A stretch of DNA of 64,000 nt. Source: Fictibacillus aquaticus. Lineage in GTDB: Bacteria > Bacillota > Bacilli > Bacillales > Fictibacillaceae. Positions 37,851 to 47,311 of the stretch are shown here, one piece after another (position 1 is the stretch's first letter; the number at the start of each line of letters is the position of its first letter). A program made the position numbers and the translations under genes. The notes under the pieces were generated by a model. The model was given only the letters and a program-made list of their open reading frames with translations, did no database searches and was not told where the DNA came from. The DNA lies in assembly GCF_002245695.1 (NCBI RefSeq), contig NZ_NOII01000001.1:496001-560000 (forward strand). Reading direction: 5' to 3'.

Positions 37851-38460
37851 TGTTGTTTCCTTCTTTCAAGCGCTCTTTTATTTTCCTGCGCCCTTCTGAA
37901 AGATCATTCAGCTGCTCTTTCAGCAGTTCCTTAAAAGCAGGGATGCCGCCTTCCGTGTTATCTTTTTTCAAAAGAAAGCTCGGACCTGAGGCTTTGCCTG
38001 TTGACTGCTGGTTCTCAAACTGAGAGATAATCTCCTCGTCCGTTATTTCCTTCAGCAGTGTAACGTTCTCCCCTACGCCAACAAGCAGAATCGAGTTGCC
38101 CGCTTTAACAGCTTGAACGGAGCGGCTCGGACCCAGTCCGACTCCGCCCATCAGCTGAAGCGTTCTTCCTGCTTGAAAACCTGAGGATTTTTTTTGTATG
38201 AACCTGAGGACAAACATAAGCAATGCAATAACAACACCAAGCATAAACAGCAGTTTAACGACCATCCAAAGGGTTCCCCCGCTGTCTGGTTTATCAATCA
38301 CATTCTCTGATCCATTTTTTCCTTCTTTGTCTTTATCGATCCAGTCTGACACGGATTTCCCGCCGCTAGCGTAACTGCCCTCGGCCTTTGCCGTCTGCTG
38401 CTGAGGCAGCAGCAGAAGCAAGATAGTGAAAACAGCCGCTATCTGTACAAGTTTAAACAT
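37843..38460 (-). CDS. fliO: FliO (FliZ), export gate assembly protein
   Basis: Membrane protein that helps FliP assemble. 205 residues: an N-terminal signal-like hydrophobic segment (1-25), an extracytoplasmic stretch rich in Lys, Gly and Ser (about 28-65), a membrane helix (about 66-86) and a cytoplasmic SH3-like domain with GGVGLGPSRSVQAVKAGNSILLVGV (split around 104-128). The tail is highly charged. The layout with both a cleavable or N-terminal hydrophobic segment and a second helix is usual for Bacillus FliO. Confidence 0.9.
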   Translation of the reverse strand: MFKLVQIAAVFTILLLLLPQQQTAKAEGSYASGGKSVSDWIDKDKEGKNGSENVIDKPDSGGTLWMVVKLLFMLGVVIALLMFVLRFIQKKSSGFQAGRTLQLMGGVGLGPSRSVQAVKAGNSILLVGVGENVTLLKEITDEEIISQFENQQSTGKASGPSFLLKKDNTEGGIPAFKELLKEQLNDLSEGRRKIKERLKEGNNND

Positions 38461-38475
38461 GATGTTCCTTTCTTT

Positions 38476-38838
38476 TTAGCCAAGCGTCTTCTTAATGGCT
38501 TCAATTACACGGTCGGCCTGAAATGGCTTAACGATGAAATCCTTTGCGCCTGCCTGGATAGCATCAATTACCATCGCTTGCTGTCCCATCGCTGAACACA
38601 TGATGACTTTTGCTTCAGGATGCGTTTTTTTAATTTCTTTTAAAGCTGTAATCCCGTCCATTTCAGGCATCGTGATGTCCATCGTCACAAGATCTGGTGA
38701 AACTTCGTTAAACTTTTCAATAGCCTGTGCTCCGTCCGCAGCTTCACCGACAACATCAAAACCATTTTTTGTTAAAATATCTTTAATCATCATTCTCATA
38801 AATGCTGCATCGTCAACAACTAAAATACGAGCTCCCAT
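38476..38838 (-). CDS. cheY: Chemotaxis response regulator CheY
   Basis: A single receiver domain of 120 residues. The acidic pocket VVDDAAF (7-13), phosphoacceptor Asp in LVTMDITMPEMDG (about 54), switch Thr/Ser equivalent in IMCSAMGQQ (about 82-90) and Lys in FIVKPF (about 104) are all present. In Bacillus phosphorylated CheY binds FliM/FliY to promote counter-clockwise rotation (smooth swimming). Located between fliY and fliO, as in B. subtilis. Confidence 0.98.
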   Translation of the reverse strand: MGARILVVDDAAFMRMMIKDILTKNGFDVVGEAADGAQAIEKFNEVSPDLVTMDITMPEMDGITALKEIKKTHPEAKVIMCSAMGQQAMVIDAIQAGAKDFIVKPFQADRVIEAIKKTLG

Positions 38839-38856
38839 AATGTAGCCTGCCTCCTG

Positions 38857-39981
38857 TTATTTAAGCTTTTGTAAACGGTCTTTTTGGCTGAGTATCTGTG
38901 TTACCCGTACGCCAAAGTTTTCTTCTATAACAACAACTTCGCCTTTTGCAATTCTCTTTTGATTCACATAAATATCAACAGGCTCACCGGCGAGTTTGTC
39001 CAGTTCTATAATAGAGCCATGGCCGAGTTCAAGTATTTCTTTGATCGATTTTTTCGTTCTGCCAAGCTCTACAGTAACCTGCAGAGGTATATCTAAAAGC
39101 ATGTCCAGGTTTTTTGTTTCTCCCGAAAAACCGCTGCTGTCACTAAAATCAGTAAAGCTTGCTGGCATTACTGGTTTATCCTGCCTTGGATGAATATAAG
39201 GGTCATGTCTTGTAGTAGCTTCTCTATGAACCTCTTGATATTCCTCTTCCTGTACACTTGCTTGGCTTATTTCCGGACTCTCAGCTTTTTCTGAAGCAGC
39301 CTGCGGCATCTCAGGTTCTGCACCTATAAGCTCGGCGACAAGCAGCTTTGCAAACTTAACTTGTACGAGCTGCATAATATTTGAATCAATCAGCGTACCG
39401 ATTTTTAGGCGGAACGAAACTTTAACAAGTGTTTCATCCATAGACAATGGAATGTTTGACTTTTCTACGTCCAAAAAATCTATGCTTGGCGGTGAAATGT
39501 CTACCATTTTTCCGAACATTGCTGACATAGAAGTAGATGCTGAACCCATCATCTGATTCATCGCTTCTCCGACAGCACTCAGCTGCAGCTCGCCAAAATC
39601 AGGAGACGGACCGCTCCCGTCACCGCCGAGCATAAGGTCAGCGATGATCTGTGCGTCTGTCTTTTTGATGACAAGCATGTTAGCTCCTTCAATTCCAGCC
39701 GTATACGTCACCTCAACCGCTACATGCGGGATAGGAAACTCATCCTTGAGAGAACCTTGCTGGATCACTGATACAACAGGCGTTGTGATCTCCACTTTCT
39801 GATTCAGCAGAGTGGAAAGCGCTGTGGCGGCACTTCCAAACGAGATATTCCCGATTTCGCCTAGTGCATCTTGCTCTATTTCTGTTAAATGCTCGTTAAT
39901 GAGTGCTGCTGCACTAGAGGAAGTGCCGCCGCTGAGCAACGCATCTATTTCATCCTGTGACAGCATTCCACCGCTTACCAT
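38857..39981 (-). CDS. fliY: FliY, flagellar switch protein with CheY-P phosphatase domain
   Basis: A Firmicute switch protein combining a CheC-like phosphatase and a FliN-like domain. The 374 residues begin with the FliM-like CheY-binding peptide LSQDEIDALLSGG (7-19). The two phosphatase helices are EIGNISFGSAATALS (about 41-55) and AVGEAMNQMMGSASTS (about 135-150). A Glu/Ser/Ala-rich linker (about 220-285) leads to the C-terminal SpoA/FliN domain (about 290-370). It overlaps fliM by 7 bases. Confidence 0.97.
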   Translation of the reverse strand: MVSGGMLSQDEIDALLSGGTSSSAAALINEHLTEIEQDALGEIGNISFGSAATALSTLLNQKVEITTPVVSVIQQGSLKDEFPIPHVAVEVTYTAGIEGANMLVIKKTDAQIIADLMLGGDGSGPSPDFGELQLSAVGEAMNQMMGSASTSMSAMFGKMVDISPPSIDFLDVEKSNIPLSMDETLVKVSFRLKIGTLIDSNIMQLVQVKFAKLLVAELIGAEPEMPQAASEKAESPEISQASVQEEEYQEVHREATTRHDPYIHPRQDKPVMPASFTDFSDSSGFSGETKNLDMLLDIPLQVTVELGRTKKSIKEILELGHGSIIELDKLAGEPVDIYVNQKRIAKGEVVVIEENFGVRVTQILSQKDRLQKLK

Positions 39982-40967
39982 TGTTCTTCATCCTCCTTAA
40001 TTGACTCCATGATTTGTACCGCCATTTTTTTATTCACCTTTCCTGGCTGAACACGAAATTTAGGTGTGTTCTCGATCATCATGACCATTGGTGATGCGAT
40101 TTTTTGCTTCAGCTCGATACAGTCTCCAATCTCAAGTTCTAAAAATTCATGGATGGTAAGATCAGATATTCCGAGCTCGACTCTTACTGGCAGTTCCGCG
40201 CTTCTGAGATTGTTCTCAATAAAATGAATTTCTTCCGGCGGACGTGCCTTTTGCTTTTTCTGCATCCAGCTGTGAAGCGATAGTTTCGGGATGATCGGTT
40301 CGATCACAACGTGAGGCAGGCAGATGTTAATCATCCCGCTTACTTCACCCACCGTAATATTCAAAGAAATGACAACTACTGTTTCATTTGCGGAAACCAT
40401 CTGCAAAAACTGCGGGTTTACCTCAAGGTCGAGCATAAAAGGATCAAGTTCCACAGTAGGGCTCCATGCCTCTTTAAAGCTTTCAAGCGTGTGGACAAAC
40501 AGCTGTGTCATGATCTTCGTTTCTATTTCCGTAAGGTTCTCGATCTTATTCATGCCAGCGCCCCTGCCGCCCATCACCCTGTCGAGCATCGCATATGCGA
40601 TGTTCGGATTGATTTCCATTAAAATGCGTCCTTCAAGGGGGTTTGCTTCAAATATATTTAGAATCGTCATTTTCGGCACGCTGCGGATAAATTCTTCATA
40701 CGGAAGCTGGTCGACTGAAGCGACACCAATTTGAATGTACGTTCTGAGCTGTGCGGAAAAATACGTCGTTAAATACCTGGCGAAATTTTCATGTATCCTT
40801 GTCAGGCCGCGTATTTGATCCTTTGAAAACCGAAGCGCTCTCTTAAAATCGTAAACTTTTATCTTTTTCTCGGATTCTTCTTTTTTAAGCTCTTCAGCAT
40901 CCATTTCTCCTGTAGACAGTGCTGAAAGAAGAGCATCAATTTCATTTTGGGACAAAACGTCTGCCAA
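39975..40967 (-). CDS. fliM: FliM, flagellar motor switch protein
   Basis: C-ring protein that receives CheY-P and links rotor to FliG. It starts with VLSQNEIDALLSALSTGEMDAEELKK, containing the CheY-binding EIDALL peptide, followed by the CheC-like middle domain with the GGRGAGMNKIENLTEIE loop (about 130-146) and a C-terminal SpoA domain (about 250-320). I place the start at a TTG (40967) because SD AGAGGTGG lies 8 bases upstream and the B. subtilis N-terminus aligns there; the GTG at 40976 is within that SD. 330 residues. Confidence 0.95.
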   Translation of the reverse strand: MADVLSQNEIDALLSALSTGEMDAEELKKEESEKKIKVYDFKRALRFSKDQIRGLTRIHENFARYLTTYFSAQLRTYIQIGVASVDQLPYEEFIRSVPKMTILNIFEANPLEGRILMEINPNIAYAMLDRVMGGRGAGMNKIENLTEIETKIMTQLFVHTLESFKEAWSPTVELDPFMLDLEVNPQFLQMVSANETVVVISLNITVGEVSGMINICLPHVVIEPIIPKLSLHSWMQKKQKARPPEEIHFIENNLRSAELPVRVELGISDLTIHEFLELEIGDCIELKQKIASPMVMMIENTPKFRVQPGKVNKKMAVQIMESIKEDEEQW

Positions 40968-40999
40968 GAGTCCCACCTCTTTTCCGGCTTATGAAATAA

Positions 41000-41431
41000 T
41001 TATTGAATAATTTTTTGTGTTGTATAGACTCTGACTACTTTTCCATCAAGCATCAGTTCCGAGATTTTTTTCTGCAGCACCTTCTCGAGTCCCACAATGC
41101 CTTCTCGACCCTTTAGGTTATCGGTTTTCATCCCCGATATCTCGTAGATGATTGTGTTATTCACTTGAAACAGCCTTTTCTCTAGTTCTTCTTTACCGTC
41201 TTTGCTGTCAGCTTGAATTTTGAACTTTATTTTTACATAGGCGTCATCAAGCAGATTGGTCGTGATCTCTTCGGTTTCAACCGTCAGTTCCTCCAGTTCG
41301 TCCGCTGTCGGTTCCGCAGCTTCCGTCTTCGGAGAAAACATGGTAAAGATGTAATACCCCGATGCCCCGACAGCTGTGATGGCAAAAAGCATCGATAACA
41401 TGATTACAAGTGCTTTTTTATTTCCCATCAT
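41000..41431 (-). CDS. fliL: FliL, flagellar basal body-associated protein
   Basis: A single-pass inner membrane protein surrounding the stator. 143 residues: membrane helix at about 8-30, linker rich in Thr and Glu (35-60), then the periplasmic-type domain with VKIKFKIQAD and a C-terminal GKVVRVYTTQKIIQ. It overlaps swrD by 4 bases (ATGA), indicating coupled translation. Length and place match B. subtilis. Confidence 0.94.
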   Translation of the reverse strand: MMGNKKALVIMLSMLFAITAVGASGYYIFTMFSPKTEAAEPTADELEELTVETEEITTNLLDDAYVKIKFKIQADSKDGKEELEKRLFQVNNTIIYEISGMKTDNLKGREGIVGLEKVLQKKISELMLDGKVVRVYTTQKIIQ

Positions 41432-41643
41432 TCTTCTTCCTCTGCAGTAATGTTCACGGGCAGGAGTGCGATTTCTTTATAAAAGGCAGCCACCTTTTCT
41501 CCGACCTGCTTCTCTGTGTCTTTTACAACGAGCTTTTTCCCGTTCGTTAATGTGATAGTTGTATCAGGAAAAGACTGCACCTGCTCAATGTAAAGTGCGT
41601 TAAGTGTAAAGCTCTCACCGTTAAGCTTTGTTAATGTGATCAT
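41428..41643 (-). CDS. swrD: SwrD (FlbD family), motility power protein
   Basis: 71 residues of the FlbD family, opening with ITLTKLNGESFTLNALYIEQV and containing FPDTTITLTNGKKLVVKDT, both family hallmarks. In B. subtilis SwrD is needed for full torque of the stator and thus for swarming. The protein ends in an acidic tail (ITAEEEE) whose last codons overlap the fliL start by four bases. Confidence 0.94.
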   Translation of the reverse strand: MITLTKLNGESFTLNALYIEQVQSFPDTTITLTNGKKLVVKDTEKQVGEKVAAFYKEIALLPVNITAEEEE

Positions 41644-41687
41644 GCAGGACAGGCCATATCAATTTACTGGCCTTGCCTCCCTCCTAA

Positions 41688-42479
41688 TTATCGTTTCAGG
41701 TTGACAAGTTCCTGAAGGATCTCATCAGATGTAGTGATGATCCTTGTGTTTGCCTGAAAACCGCGCTGAGCAACGATCATCTCAGTAAATTCCTCTGAAA
41801 GGTCTACGTTTGACATCTCAAGGGCACCGGCTACGATGCTCCCTCCGCCGTCCTCTGTAGGAAAAACTGGCACAGGGTCGCCTGAATTCGGGGTGTTTTT
41901 ATACGTGTTTCCTCCCGTTTTTTCAAGACCTTCGCTGTTCGCAAACTTCACTAATTGGATGCGGCCTGCTTCCTGGAGCTGCCCTTGGTCGTCAACAAAG
42001 TTCACAATGCCGCTGTCACCAATGCTAAAGCTTTTAGCGCTTGTCGGTATATTGATTTTGCTCCCCCCATCACCACTTAGATAGAGACCTTCAGAGTTTA
42101 CAATGTCTCCATTTTGGTCAAGGTAGAAGTTTCCTGCACGTGTATACGAAATATCTGTACCATTCATCACTTGGAAAAAGCCGTCACCTGAAATACCAAG
42201 ATCTAGCGGCCGTCCGGTTGTCTGAAGGCTTCCCTGCGTGTGCACCGTATCAATAGTTGAAATTTGAGATCCGAGTCCTACCTGCCTTGCATTGACACCT
42301 CCGCGTTCCGCACTTGGTGCAGAAGCTCCAGAGATCTGCTGGCTCACAAGGTCTTTAAACGTTGTACGGCCTTTTTTAAACCCGTATGTGTTCACATTGG
42401 CAATATTGTTTCCGATCACGTCAAGCTTTACTTGAAAGTTCTTCATTCCGCTAATTCCTGAATACATTGATCTCAGCAT
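41688..42479 (-). CDS. flgE: FlgE, flagellar hook protein
   Basis: Forms the flexible hook. 263 residues, close to the 264 of B. subtilis FlgE, which is shorter than the Gram-negative hook protein. N-terminal SMYSGISGMKNFQVKLDVIGNNIANVNTYGFK (split across residues 4-35) and C-terminal LSEEFTEMIVAQRGFQANTRII are the axial-protein coiled-coil ends. It might be mistaken for FlgG because of the short form, but the place after flgD argues for FlgE. ATG with SD AAGGGGA. Confidence 0.93.
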   Translation of the reverse strand: MLRSMYSGISGMKNFQVKLDVIGNNIANVNTYGFKKGRTTFKDLVSQQISGASAPSAERGGVNARQVGLGSQISTIDTVHTQGSLQTTGRPLDLGISGDGFFQVMNGTDISYTRAGNFYLDQNGDIVNSEGLYLSGDGGSKINIPTSAKSFSIGDSGIVNFVDDQGQLQEAGRIQLVKFANSEGLEKTGGNTYKNTPNSGDPVPVFPTEDGGGSIVAGALEMSNVDLSEEFTEMIVAQRGFQANTRIITTSDEILQELVNLKR

Positions 42480-42553
42480 TTTGCAGTCCCCTTTTAGGTT
42501 TTTTTCAATTTTAGACGGCTTGAATGTAATGTCTCGAACCCGCTAAACATCAT

Positions 42554-43012
42554 TTAGGATGAAGCGGAATCGCTTACCTTAATAATTTGAAGGCTTTCGA
42601 TTTTTGTGCCATCAGTCAGCTCCAGCTTTGTTTGGCCGTTTTCCCAGAAAACCGACTTAACTTTACCTTCTTTTACAATGATTTGTGCGGTACCGTCTTC
42701 TTTTTTCTCTTCTGCTTCATAAGAAACTTCTTTTCCGATCATCTGACTATGCTGAAACAGCATTGTATCTGCCTGCATACCTAAAAAATGCTCCATCGTT
42801 TTGTTCATATTTGTCATCTGCTCTAAGGAAGAAAATTGAGCCATTTGAGCGATAAACTCCCTGTCCTGCATTGGATTTGATGGATCCTGGTTCTGCAGCT
42901 GTGTAATCAGGATTCTCAGAAAATCGTCCTTTCCAAGCACACTATTTCCTGTAGTTTTTGCCTGAGAGCGGTAGTCTGTCAGCAAAAGGTCACTATTAAT
43001 GCTGTTTGCCAT
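42554..43012 (-). CDS. flgD: FlgD, hook cap protein
   Basis: Caps the growing hook and is later discarded. 152 residues. The conserved [41 protein letters not shown] (split over about 26-66) is the FlgD N-terminal export and cap region; the C-terminal tudor/FNIII part is short, as in Bacillus. It lies between fliK and flgE. Confidence 0.96.
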   Translation of the reverse strand: MANSINSDLLLTDYRSQAKTTGNSVLGKDDFLRILITQLQNQDPSNPMQDREFIAQMAQFSSLEQMTNMNKTMEHFLGMQADTMLFQHSQMIGKEVSYEAEEKKEDGTAQIIVKEGKVKSVFWENGQTKLELTDGTKIESLQIIKVSDSASS

Positions 43013-43017
43013 CGCAC

Positions 43018-44166
43018 CTACACCCTTTCATTCAGCAGCTCGAGAATGTCTGAAAACGCATGGCTGCTTTTATCACTGTTTTCTTTTTTAGATTCATCTC
43101 TCTGCTGCTGTTCTTGATGCTGTGATTCTCTTTGTTCTTTAGAGATGTAATGCATCTTTTCCTGAACAAATACATCAAGCTTCTCGAGTTCGATCTTTTG
43201 TGATGAAAGTGCACTTTTGAGGGAGTGAAGATGGCTTTCGAGAGCTTCTTTAGCCGCTTCAGTAGAAGCGGTGATTCTTGCTGTCATTTCGCCATGCTTA
43301 TGAATAATCTCAATTTTGATCGAACCTAAGTTTTCTGGATTCAGATGAAGTTTCAAGGATGAAGTCCCGTTTTCGCCCGCGGCAATTTTCCCTTTTAAGA
43401 GTATACTTTGAAACTCTCTCAAAAACTGTGTCTCTGCTGCTTTTGAGTTTGAAGGAAGCTGAAGCGAAAGCTGCTCTGCAGAAGTCATAACTCCCGGCTG
43501 AAAGATTTGTGCTTCTGCAGCTGGCTGCTGTGCAGTATTATGTCTGTAAAATGCCTTGATGAGCTGTAATTCCTGAATGTTATGTTTTGCTGGCAAAACA
43601 CTCTCTCTTGAATTAGCACTGTTGGCTTGTAATACGTTTTTTTGGAATCTATCAACTGCAGCTAATATAGCTTTTTGATCAGCTGCATCCCCTGCAGCCA
43701 GCTTCTTGATAGATTGCAGAATATTCAATTGCTCTTTTGAACTTTCATTAGGCAGATTTCCTTTTTCCTGATGATGAAGCAACGAAAGCATTAAGGACGC
43801 CGTAATGCCCTCGTCTGACAAAGCACTGCCGCTTAACTGATTCTCTTGCAGCGAATGAAAGAAAATCTCTATTTCTTCTCTAAGTGATGGAGGCAGCATC
43901 GCCAGCAGCTCTTGTACATTCTCAGATTCCAGCATACTTTCCTTCCATAATTCTTCACCTTCAGGAAGAAGTCCCTTAAAACTCTCACTCAGCTGAACAG
44001 CATCCGGATCAGGATTGCAATTGTAAAACAAATCTGGCTGCTCAGGGGTTATGCTCGCCGATAACAGAGCGAAAAAATTGCCGCTATCGCTGCTTCCTGT
44101 TTGTCTAAACGGCTTTGCCGCGTCTGTAGTTGATCCGTTCAGCGCTCGAAGTGATATGGCTTCCAC
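43018..44166 (-). CDS. fliK: FliK, flagellar hook-length control protein
   Basis: A secreted ruler that measures hook length and triggers the FlhB switch. 382 residues with a low-conservation N-terminal half and the FliK C-terminal domain (about 265-345): [20 protein letters not shown] and [23 protein letters not shown] carry the LxLxPExLGxVxV pattern. The tail is rich in Gln, Glu, Ser and Lys. Shorter than B. subtilis FliK (487); length of this protein often follows hook length. A second FliK-like C-terminus is encoded by ylqG. Confidence 0.93.
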   Translation of the reverse strand: MEAISLRALNGSTTDAAKPFRQTGSSDSGNFFALLSASITPEQPDLFYNCNPDPDAVQLSESFKGLLPEGEELWKESMLESENVQELLAMLPPSLREEIEIFFHSLQENQLSGSALSDEGITASLMLSLLHHQEKGNLPNESSKEQLNILQSIKKLAAGDAADQKAILAAVDRFQKNVLQANSANSRESVLPAKHNIQELQLIKAFYRHNTAQQPAAEAQIFQPGVMTSAEQLSLQLPSNSKAAETQFLREFQSILLKGKIAAGENGTSSLKLHLNPENLGSIKIEIIHKHGEMTARITASTEAAKEALESHLHSLKSALSSQKIELEKLDVFVQEKMHYISKEQRESQHQEQQQRDESKKENSDKSSHAFSDILELLNERV

Positions 44167-44195
44167 TTTGATTCACCCCTTTGGCTTTTATTTTT

Positions 44196-44762
44196 TTACT
44201 GCGAAAGAAGCGAGGTCATTTCAGCCGCATCACTCGGCTCCATCTTGCTTAATATTTCTGCTTGTTTATCTGTTTCCAAAGATTCTAATATATCTGCGGC
44301 TGAAGCATTATCGAGCAGTACAAGAACTGCCGCAGCCTGCTTGGAAGACATTTCGGCATAAAGCTCAGACAAGCTGCCGTCTTTTTTCTGCTCGAGTTCT
44401 GCTGATGCTTCGTCATTTTGTTGTTTCAGCTTGACGACTTCATCCTTAAGTGAAGAAGTTTCATCTTCCTTTTTGCGAATATCTGCTTCAAGTCTTTTTA
44501 TATAAGCATCCTGCTCATTCAGCTGTTTTACATATTGCTCCTGATTCAATGCACCTTTTTTGACGGATGGAGCAATTTCTTTGTTCTCATTAAAAAATGA
44601 TGAAAAGATAGGGATGTTTTTGCCCGCCTTAGCCGCTTCATCAATTACATTGACACCCATCATGGATAAAACAATGGCGAACACAGTAATTGCAAAAATC
44701 ATCGGAACGGCTATCACCATCAGGAACCAGGCAAGTCTGCCCGACTTTTCTGTCTGTTCCAT
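44196..44762 (-). CDS. ylxF: YlxF, MotE-like flagellar operon protein
   Basis: A membrane-anchored coiled-coil protein: membrane helix at about residues 10-35, a long coiled coil (about 75-130) and a C-terminal domain with SSKQAAAVLVLLDNASAADILESL and ADKQAEILSKMEPSDAAEM-like pattern, which resembles the MgtE N-domain/MotE fold. The function in Bacillus is unknown; MotE in other bacteria is a chaperone for the stator part MotC. Start placed at ATG 44762 because GGGTGAT precedes it; an ATG at 44780, overlapping the fliJ stop (TAATG), is the alternative and lacks an SD. Confidence 0.88.
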   Translation of the reverse strand: MEQTEKSGRLAWFLMVIAVPMIFAITVFAIVLSMMGVNVIDEAAKAGKNIPIFSSFFNENKEIAPSVKKGALNQEQYVKQLNEQDAYIKRLEADIRKKEDETSSLKDEVVKLKQQNDEASAELEQKKDGSLSELYAEMSSKQAAAVLVLLDNASAADILESLETDKQAEILSKMEPSDAAEMTSLLSQ

Positions 44763-44779
44763 TTCATCACCCAATTTCA

Positions 44780-45214
44780 TTATCTTGCATAGCGCAAAAC
44801 AGAAAACTCGTCGTTCTGTTTTGTTTCCATCATTGATTGCAGAAATTGAAACTCCTGCTTCTGTTTGCTTTTCAATGTTTCATATTTCTTCACTTCAACT
44901 GTCTTATAGAGCAGCTTTTCTTGAGCAAAAGCCATCTGTTCTCTTGCCGCTTGAACTTTCTTCTGTAAAAAATGAATCTTTGATTCCATTGATAGAAGAA
45001 ATCGCTGTGTTGACTGAATTTCATTCACAAACATTTTTGAATGAAACTGACTGTCAGCATGGTTTTCAATTTCTTCTTTTCGTTTCAGCAAGCTGTAAAG
45101 TTCATGTGCAGCCTCTTCAAACTTTTGTACCGAAAGCCGAAATTCTGATTCATATGCCTCTTTTTCTTTTTCCTTTAAACCTAAAACTTTTTCTAGTTTA
45201 AATTGAAACCCCAT
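44780..45214 (-). CDS. fliJ: FliJ, flagellar export chaperone-escort protein
   Basis: A 144-residue antiparallel coiled-coil protein that sits in the centre of the FliI hexamer like the gamma subunit of F1. The sequence is almost wholly helical, with FKLEKVLGLKEKEKEAYESEF at the N-terminus. Its ATG overlaps the fliI stop by one base. Length agrees with B. subtilis (147). Confidence 0.93.
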   Translation of the reverse strand: MGFQFKLEKVLGLKEKEKEAYESEFRLSVQKFEEAAHELYSLLKRKEEIENHADSQFHSKMFVNEIQSTQRFLLSMESKIHFLQKKVQAAREQMAFAQEKLLYKTVEVKKYETLKSKQKQEFQFLQSMMETKQNDEFSVLRYAR

Positions 45215-46527
45215 TATGTTTCATCTCCCCACTCTGCTAAAAGACGACTCACAGAGTCATCAAATGTGGAATCTTCATGAACATGCTGCTTTAAAAAAGA
45301 AATGATGCTTGGAAATGCATGGATAGCTTGATCGACAGCTTTTGAAGAACCTCTTTTATAAGCGCCTATGTTAATGAGATCTTCTGATTCATAATAGGAG
45401 GAAAGCAGTTCTCTCACTTTGTCAGCAGCTGCACGCTGGGTTTCTGGAACGATATCATTCATCACCCTGCTGATGCTCTTGAGGACATTGACTGCAGGAA
45501 ACTGTCCTTTATTAGCAAGTGAACGGTCAAGTACAAAATGTCCGTCCAGAATGCCTCGCACCGCATCTGCAATCGGTTCATTCATGTCATCTCCATCAAC
45601 GAGCACTGTATAAAATGCGGTGATCGTACCTTTGCTGCTCGTTCCGGAACGCTCCAAAAGCTTTGGAAGTTTCGCAAACACGCTTGGTGTATATCCCTTT
45701 GTTGTCGGAGGCTCTCCTGCAGCAAGCCCGATCTCTCGCTGCGCCATTGCTACCCTTGTAACAGAGTCCATCATGAGCATCACGTTTTTTCCCATGTCGC
45801 GAAAATATTCGGCAATTGCTGTCGCAGTCTCTGCTCCTTTTATTCTCATCAAGGCGGGCTGATCTGAAGTAGCTGCGATGACAATTGATCGTTTTAAACC
45901 TTCTTCTCCAAGGTCTCTTTCAATAAAATCCATCACTTCTCGTCCTCGTTCTCCAATCAAAGCGATAACATTTAAGTCTGCAGTTGAATTTCTGGCAACC
46001 ATGCCAAGCATCGTACTTTTTCCAACGCCGCTTCCTGCAAAGATGCCTACCCTTTGGCCTTTTCCTACTGTAAGCAGGCTGTCAATCGACCTTATGCCGA
46101 GTGAGATGGGTTCTTTTATCCTCGGACGGTCCATAGGATTGGGCGGTTCATTTTCTGCGGAAATACTGTTTAGTCCTCTCGGCAGCTCCGACTTGTCAAG
46201 AGGATTCCCTATCCCGTCAAGCACACTCCCTATGAGTTCTTGGCCAGCTTTTATCTGCAGCGGTTTTCTTGTGGCTTCAACCAAACTCCCTGCAGCAATA
46301 TTTCTTACTTCTGTATACGGCATGAGGAGAAGGTTCTCTTCATAAAAGCCTACCACCTCTGCTTTAATCACATTGCCTGTGTCGCCTGTGTGGATATAGC
46401 ATAAGTCGCCGACTGATGCGTTCGGGCCTCTTGATTCAATTAGAAGTCCTGCCGCCTTTACTACTTTTCCGTATCGTTTGTATGAGTCAATTGTGCTGAT
46501 ACCTTGAATTAAATCAGCGGCTTTCAC
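45214..46527 (-). CDS. fliI: FliI, flagellum-specific ATPase
   Basis: Hexameric ATPase of the type III export apparatus, related to F1 beta. Walker A GIFAGSGVGKSTMLG (about 160-174), Walker B VMLMMDSVTR (about 246-255) and the family signature PSVFAKLPKLLERSG are present. The start is best placed at a GTG (46527) with SD GGAGGG 8 bases upstream, giving 437 residues against 438 in B. subtilis; the longest frame from the TTG at 46551 puts the start before this SD. It overlaps fliH by 14 bases. Confidence 0.95.
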   Translation of the reverse strand: MKAADLIQGISTIDSYKRYGKVVKAAGLLIESRGPNASVGDLCYIHTGDTGNVIKAEVVGFYEENLLLMPYTEVRNIAAGSLVEATRKPLQIKAGQELIGSVLDGIGNPLDKSELPRGLNSISAENEPPNPMDRPRIKEPISLGIRSIDSLLTVGKGQRVGIFAGSGVGKSTMLGMVARNSTADLNVIALIGERGREVMDFIERDLGEEGLKRSIVIAATSDQPALMRIKGAETATAIAEYFRDMGKNVMLMMDSVTRVAMAQREIGLAAGEPPTTKGYTPSVFAKLPKLLERSGTSSKGTITAFYTVLVDGDDMNEPIADAVRGILDGHFVLDRSLANKGQFPAVNVLKSISRVMNDIVPETQRAAADKVRELLSSYYESEDLINIGAYKRGSSKAVDQAIHAFPSIISFLKQHVHEDSTFDDSVSRLLAEWGDET

Positions 46528-47311
46528 TCGAAGCACCCTCCAGTCGCTCAAGCAGGATGGTTTTTATTTCAGAAAGCTGGCTGTCGAGAGTGGCATCTAC
46601 TTTTCCGAAATGAGACTCAATGACACAGCCAAACTCTTTCAAGCTGCTGTCAGGGAAAACATAAAGTGCTGAGGTTCCAAGGAGCATATTTTTCATTTCA
46701 TCGCGATAAGTCATTGTCGTTTCATACCAGTCAGGATGAACATAAAGCTTTACTTCTCCTGTCTCACGGACTTCTCTTATGAGCTGTTTCACAGTCGAAA
46801 CCCACACAGCCTCATCTTCTTTTAAAGCTATTCCTGTAACTTTCCCAGCAACGGCTGTTGCCATTTCAATGATGACACCTTCTGCGCTTTCAAGATGCTT
46901 GTTGTATGCATCTTGAGATAAAGAAACAATTTTTTCTGCCTCTTGAATCCTTACTTTCCATTGCTCTAATCCTGAAGCTAATCCTTCTTTAAAGCCTTTC
47001 TCATAGCCTTCACTTTTGGAAGCTTCTGTTTCCGCTGCCATCTTTAAACGGAGCTCACTTTCTAGCTGTGCTAGCATTTCCTTGTGATTCTCGTATTCTT
47101 GGAGCATTGATTTCTTTAATTTTTCCGCTTCTTCATATGCTGCTCTTCTTACTTGTTCTGCTTCTGCCCTGTTTCTTTGCAGCAATTCATCGGCAGTCAG
47201 TTCTATTACATCCAATTCCTGGTCAAGGTCAATAGGCTTGATGCCGATGATGACGTTGTTATTAGATAAACAGTTATCAGAAACAAATGATTGTTTAATG
47301 ATGTTAGACAA
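46514..47311 (-). CDS. fliH: FliH, regulator of the FliI ATPase
   Basis: A peripheral-stalk-like protein that dimerises and holds FliI at the export gate and C ring. 265 residues: a short N-terminal FliN-binding region, a Glu/Gln/Lys-rich coiled coil (about 38-115), and a globular C-terminal domain. A GLASGLEQW glycine-heptad piece and the helix IQEAEKIVSLSQDAY follow. The start is a TTG that overlaps the end of fliG by 8 bases, with SD GGAG in the fliG end. Confidence 0.9.
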   Translation of the reverse strand: MSNIIKQSFVSDNCLSNNNVIIGIKPIDLDQELDVIELTADELLQRNRAEAEQVRRAAYEEAEKLKKSMLQEYENHKEMLAQLESELRLKMAAETEASKSEGYEKGFKEGLASGLEQWKVRIQEAEKIVSLSQDAYNKHLESAEGVIIEMATAVAGKVTGIALKEDEAVWVSTVKQLIREVRETGEVKLYVHPDWYETTMTYRDEMKNMLLGTSALYVFPDSSLKEFGCVIESHFGKVDATLDSQLSEIKTILLERLEGASSESR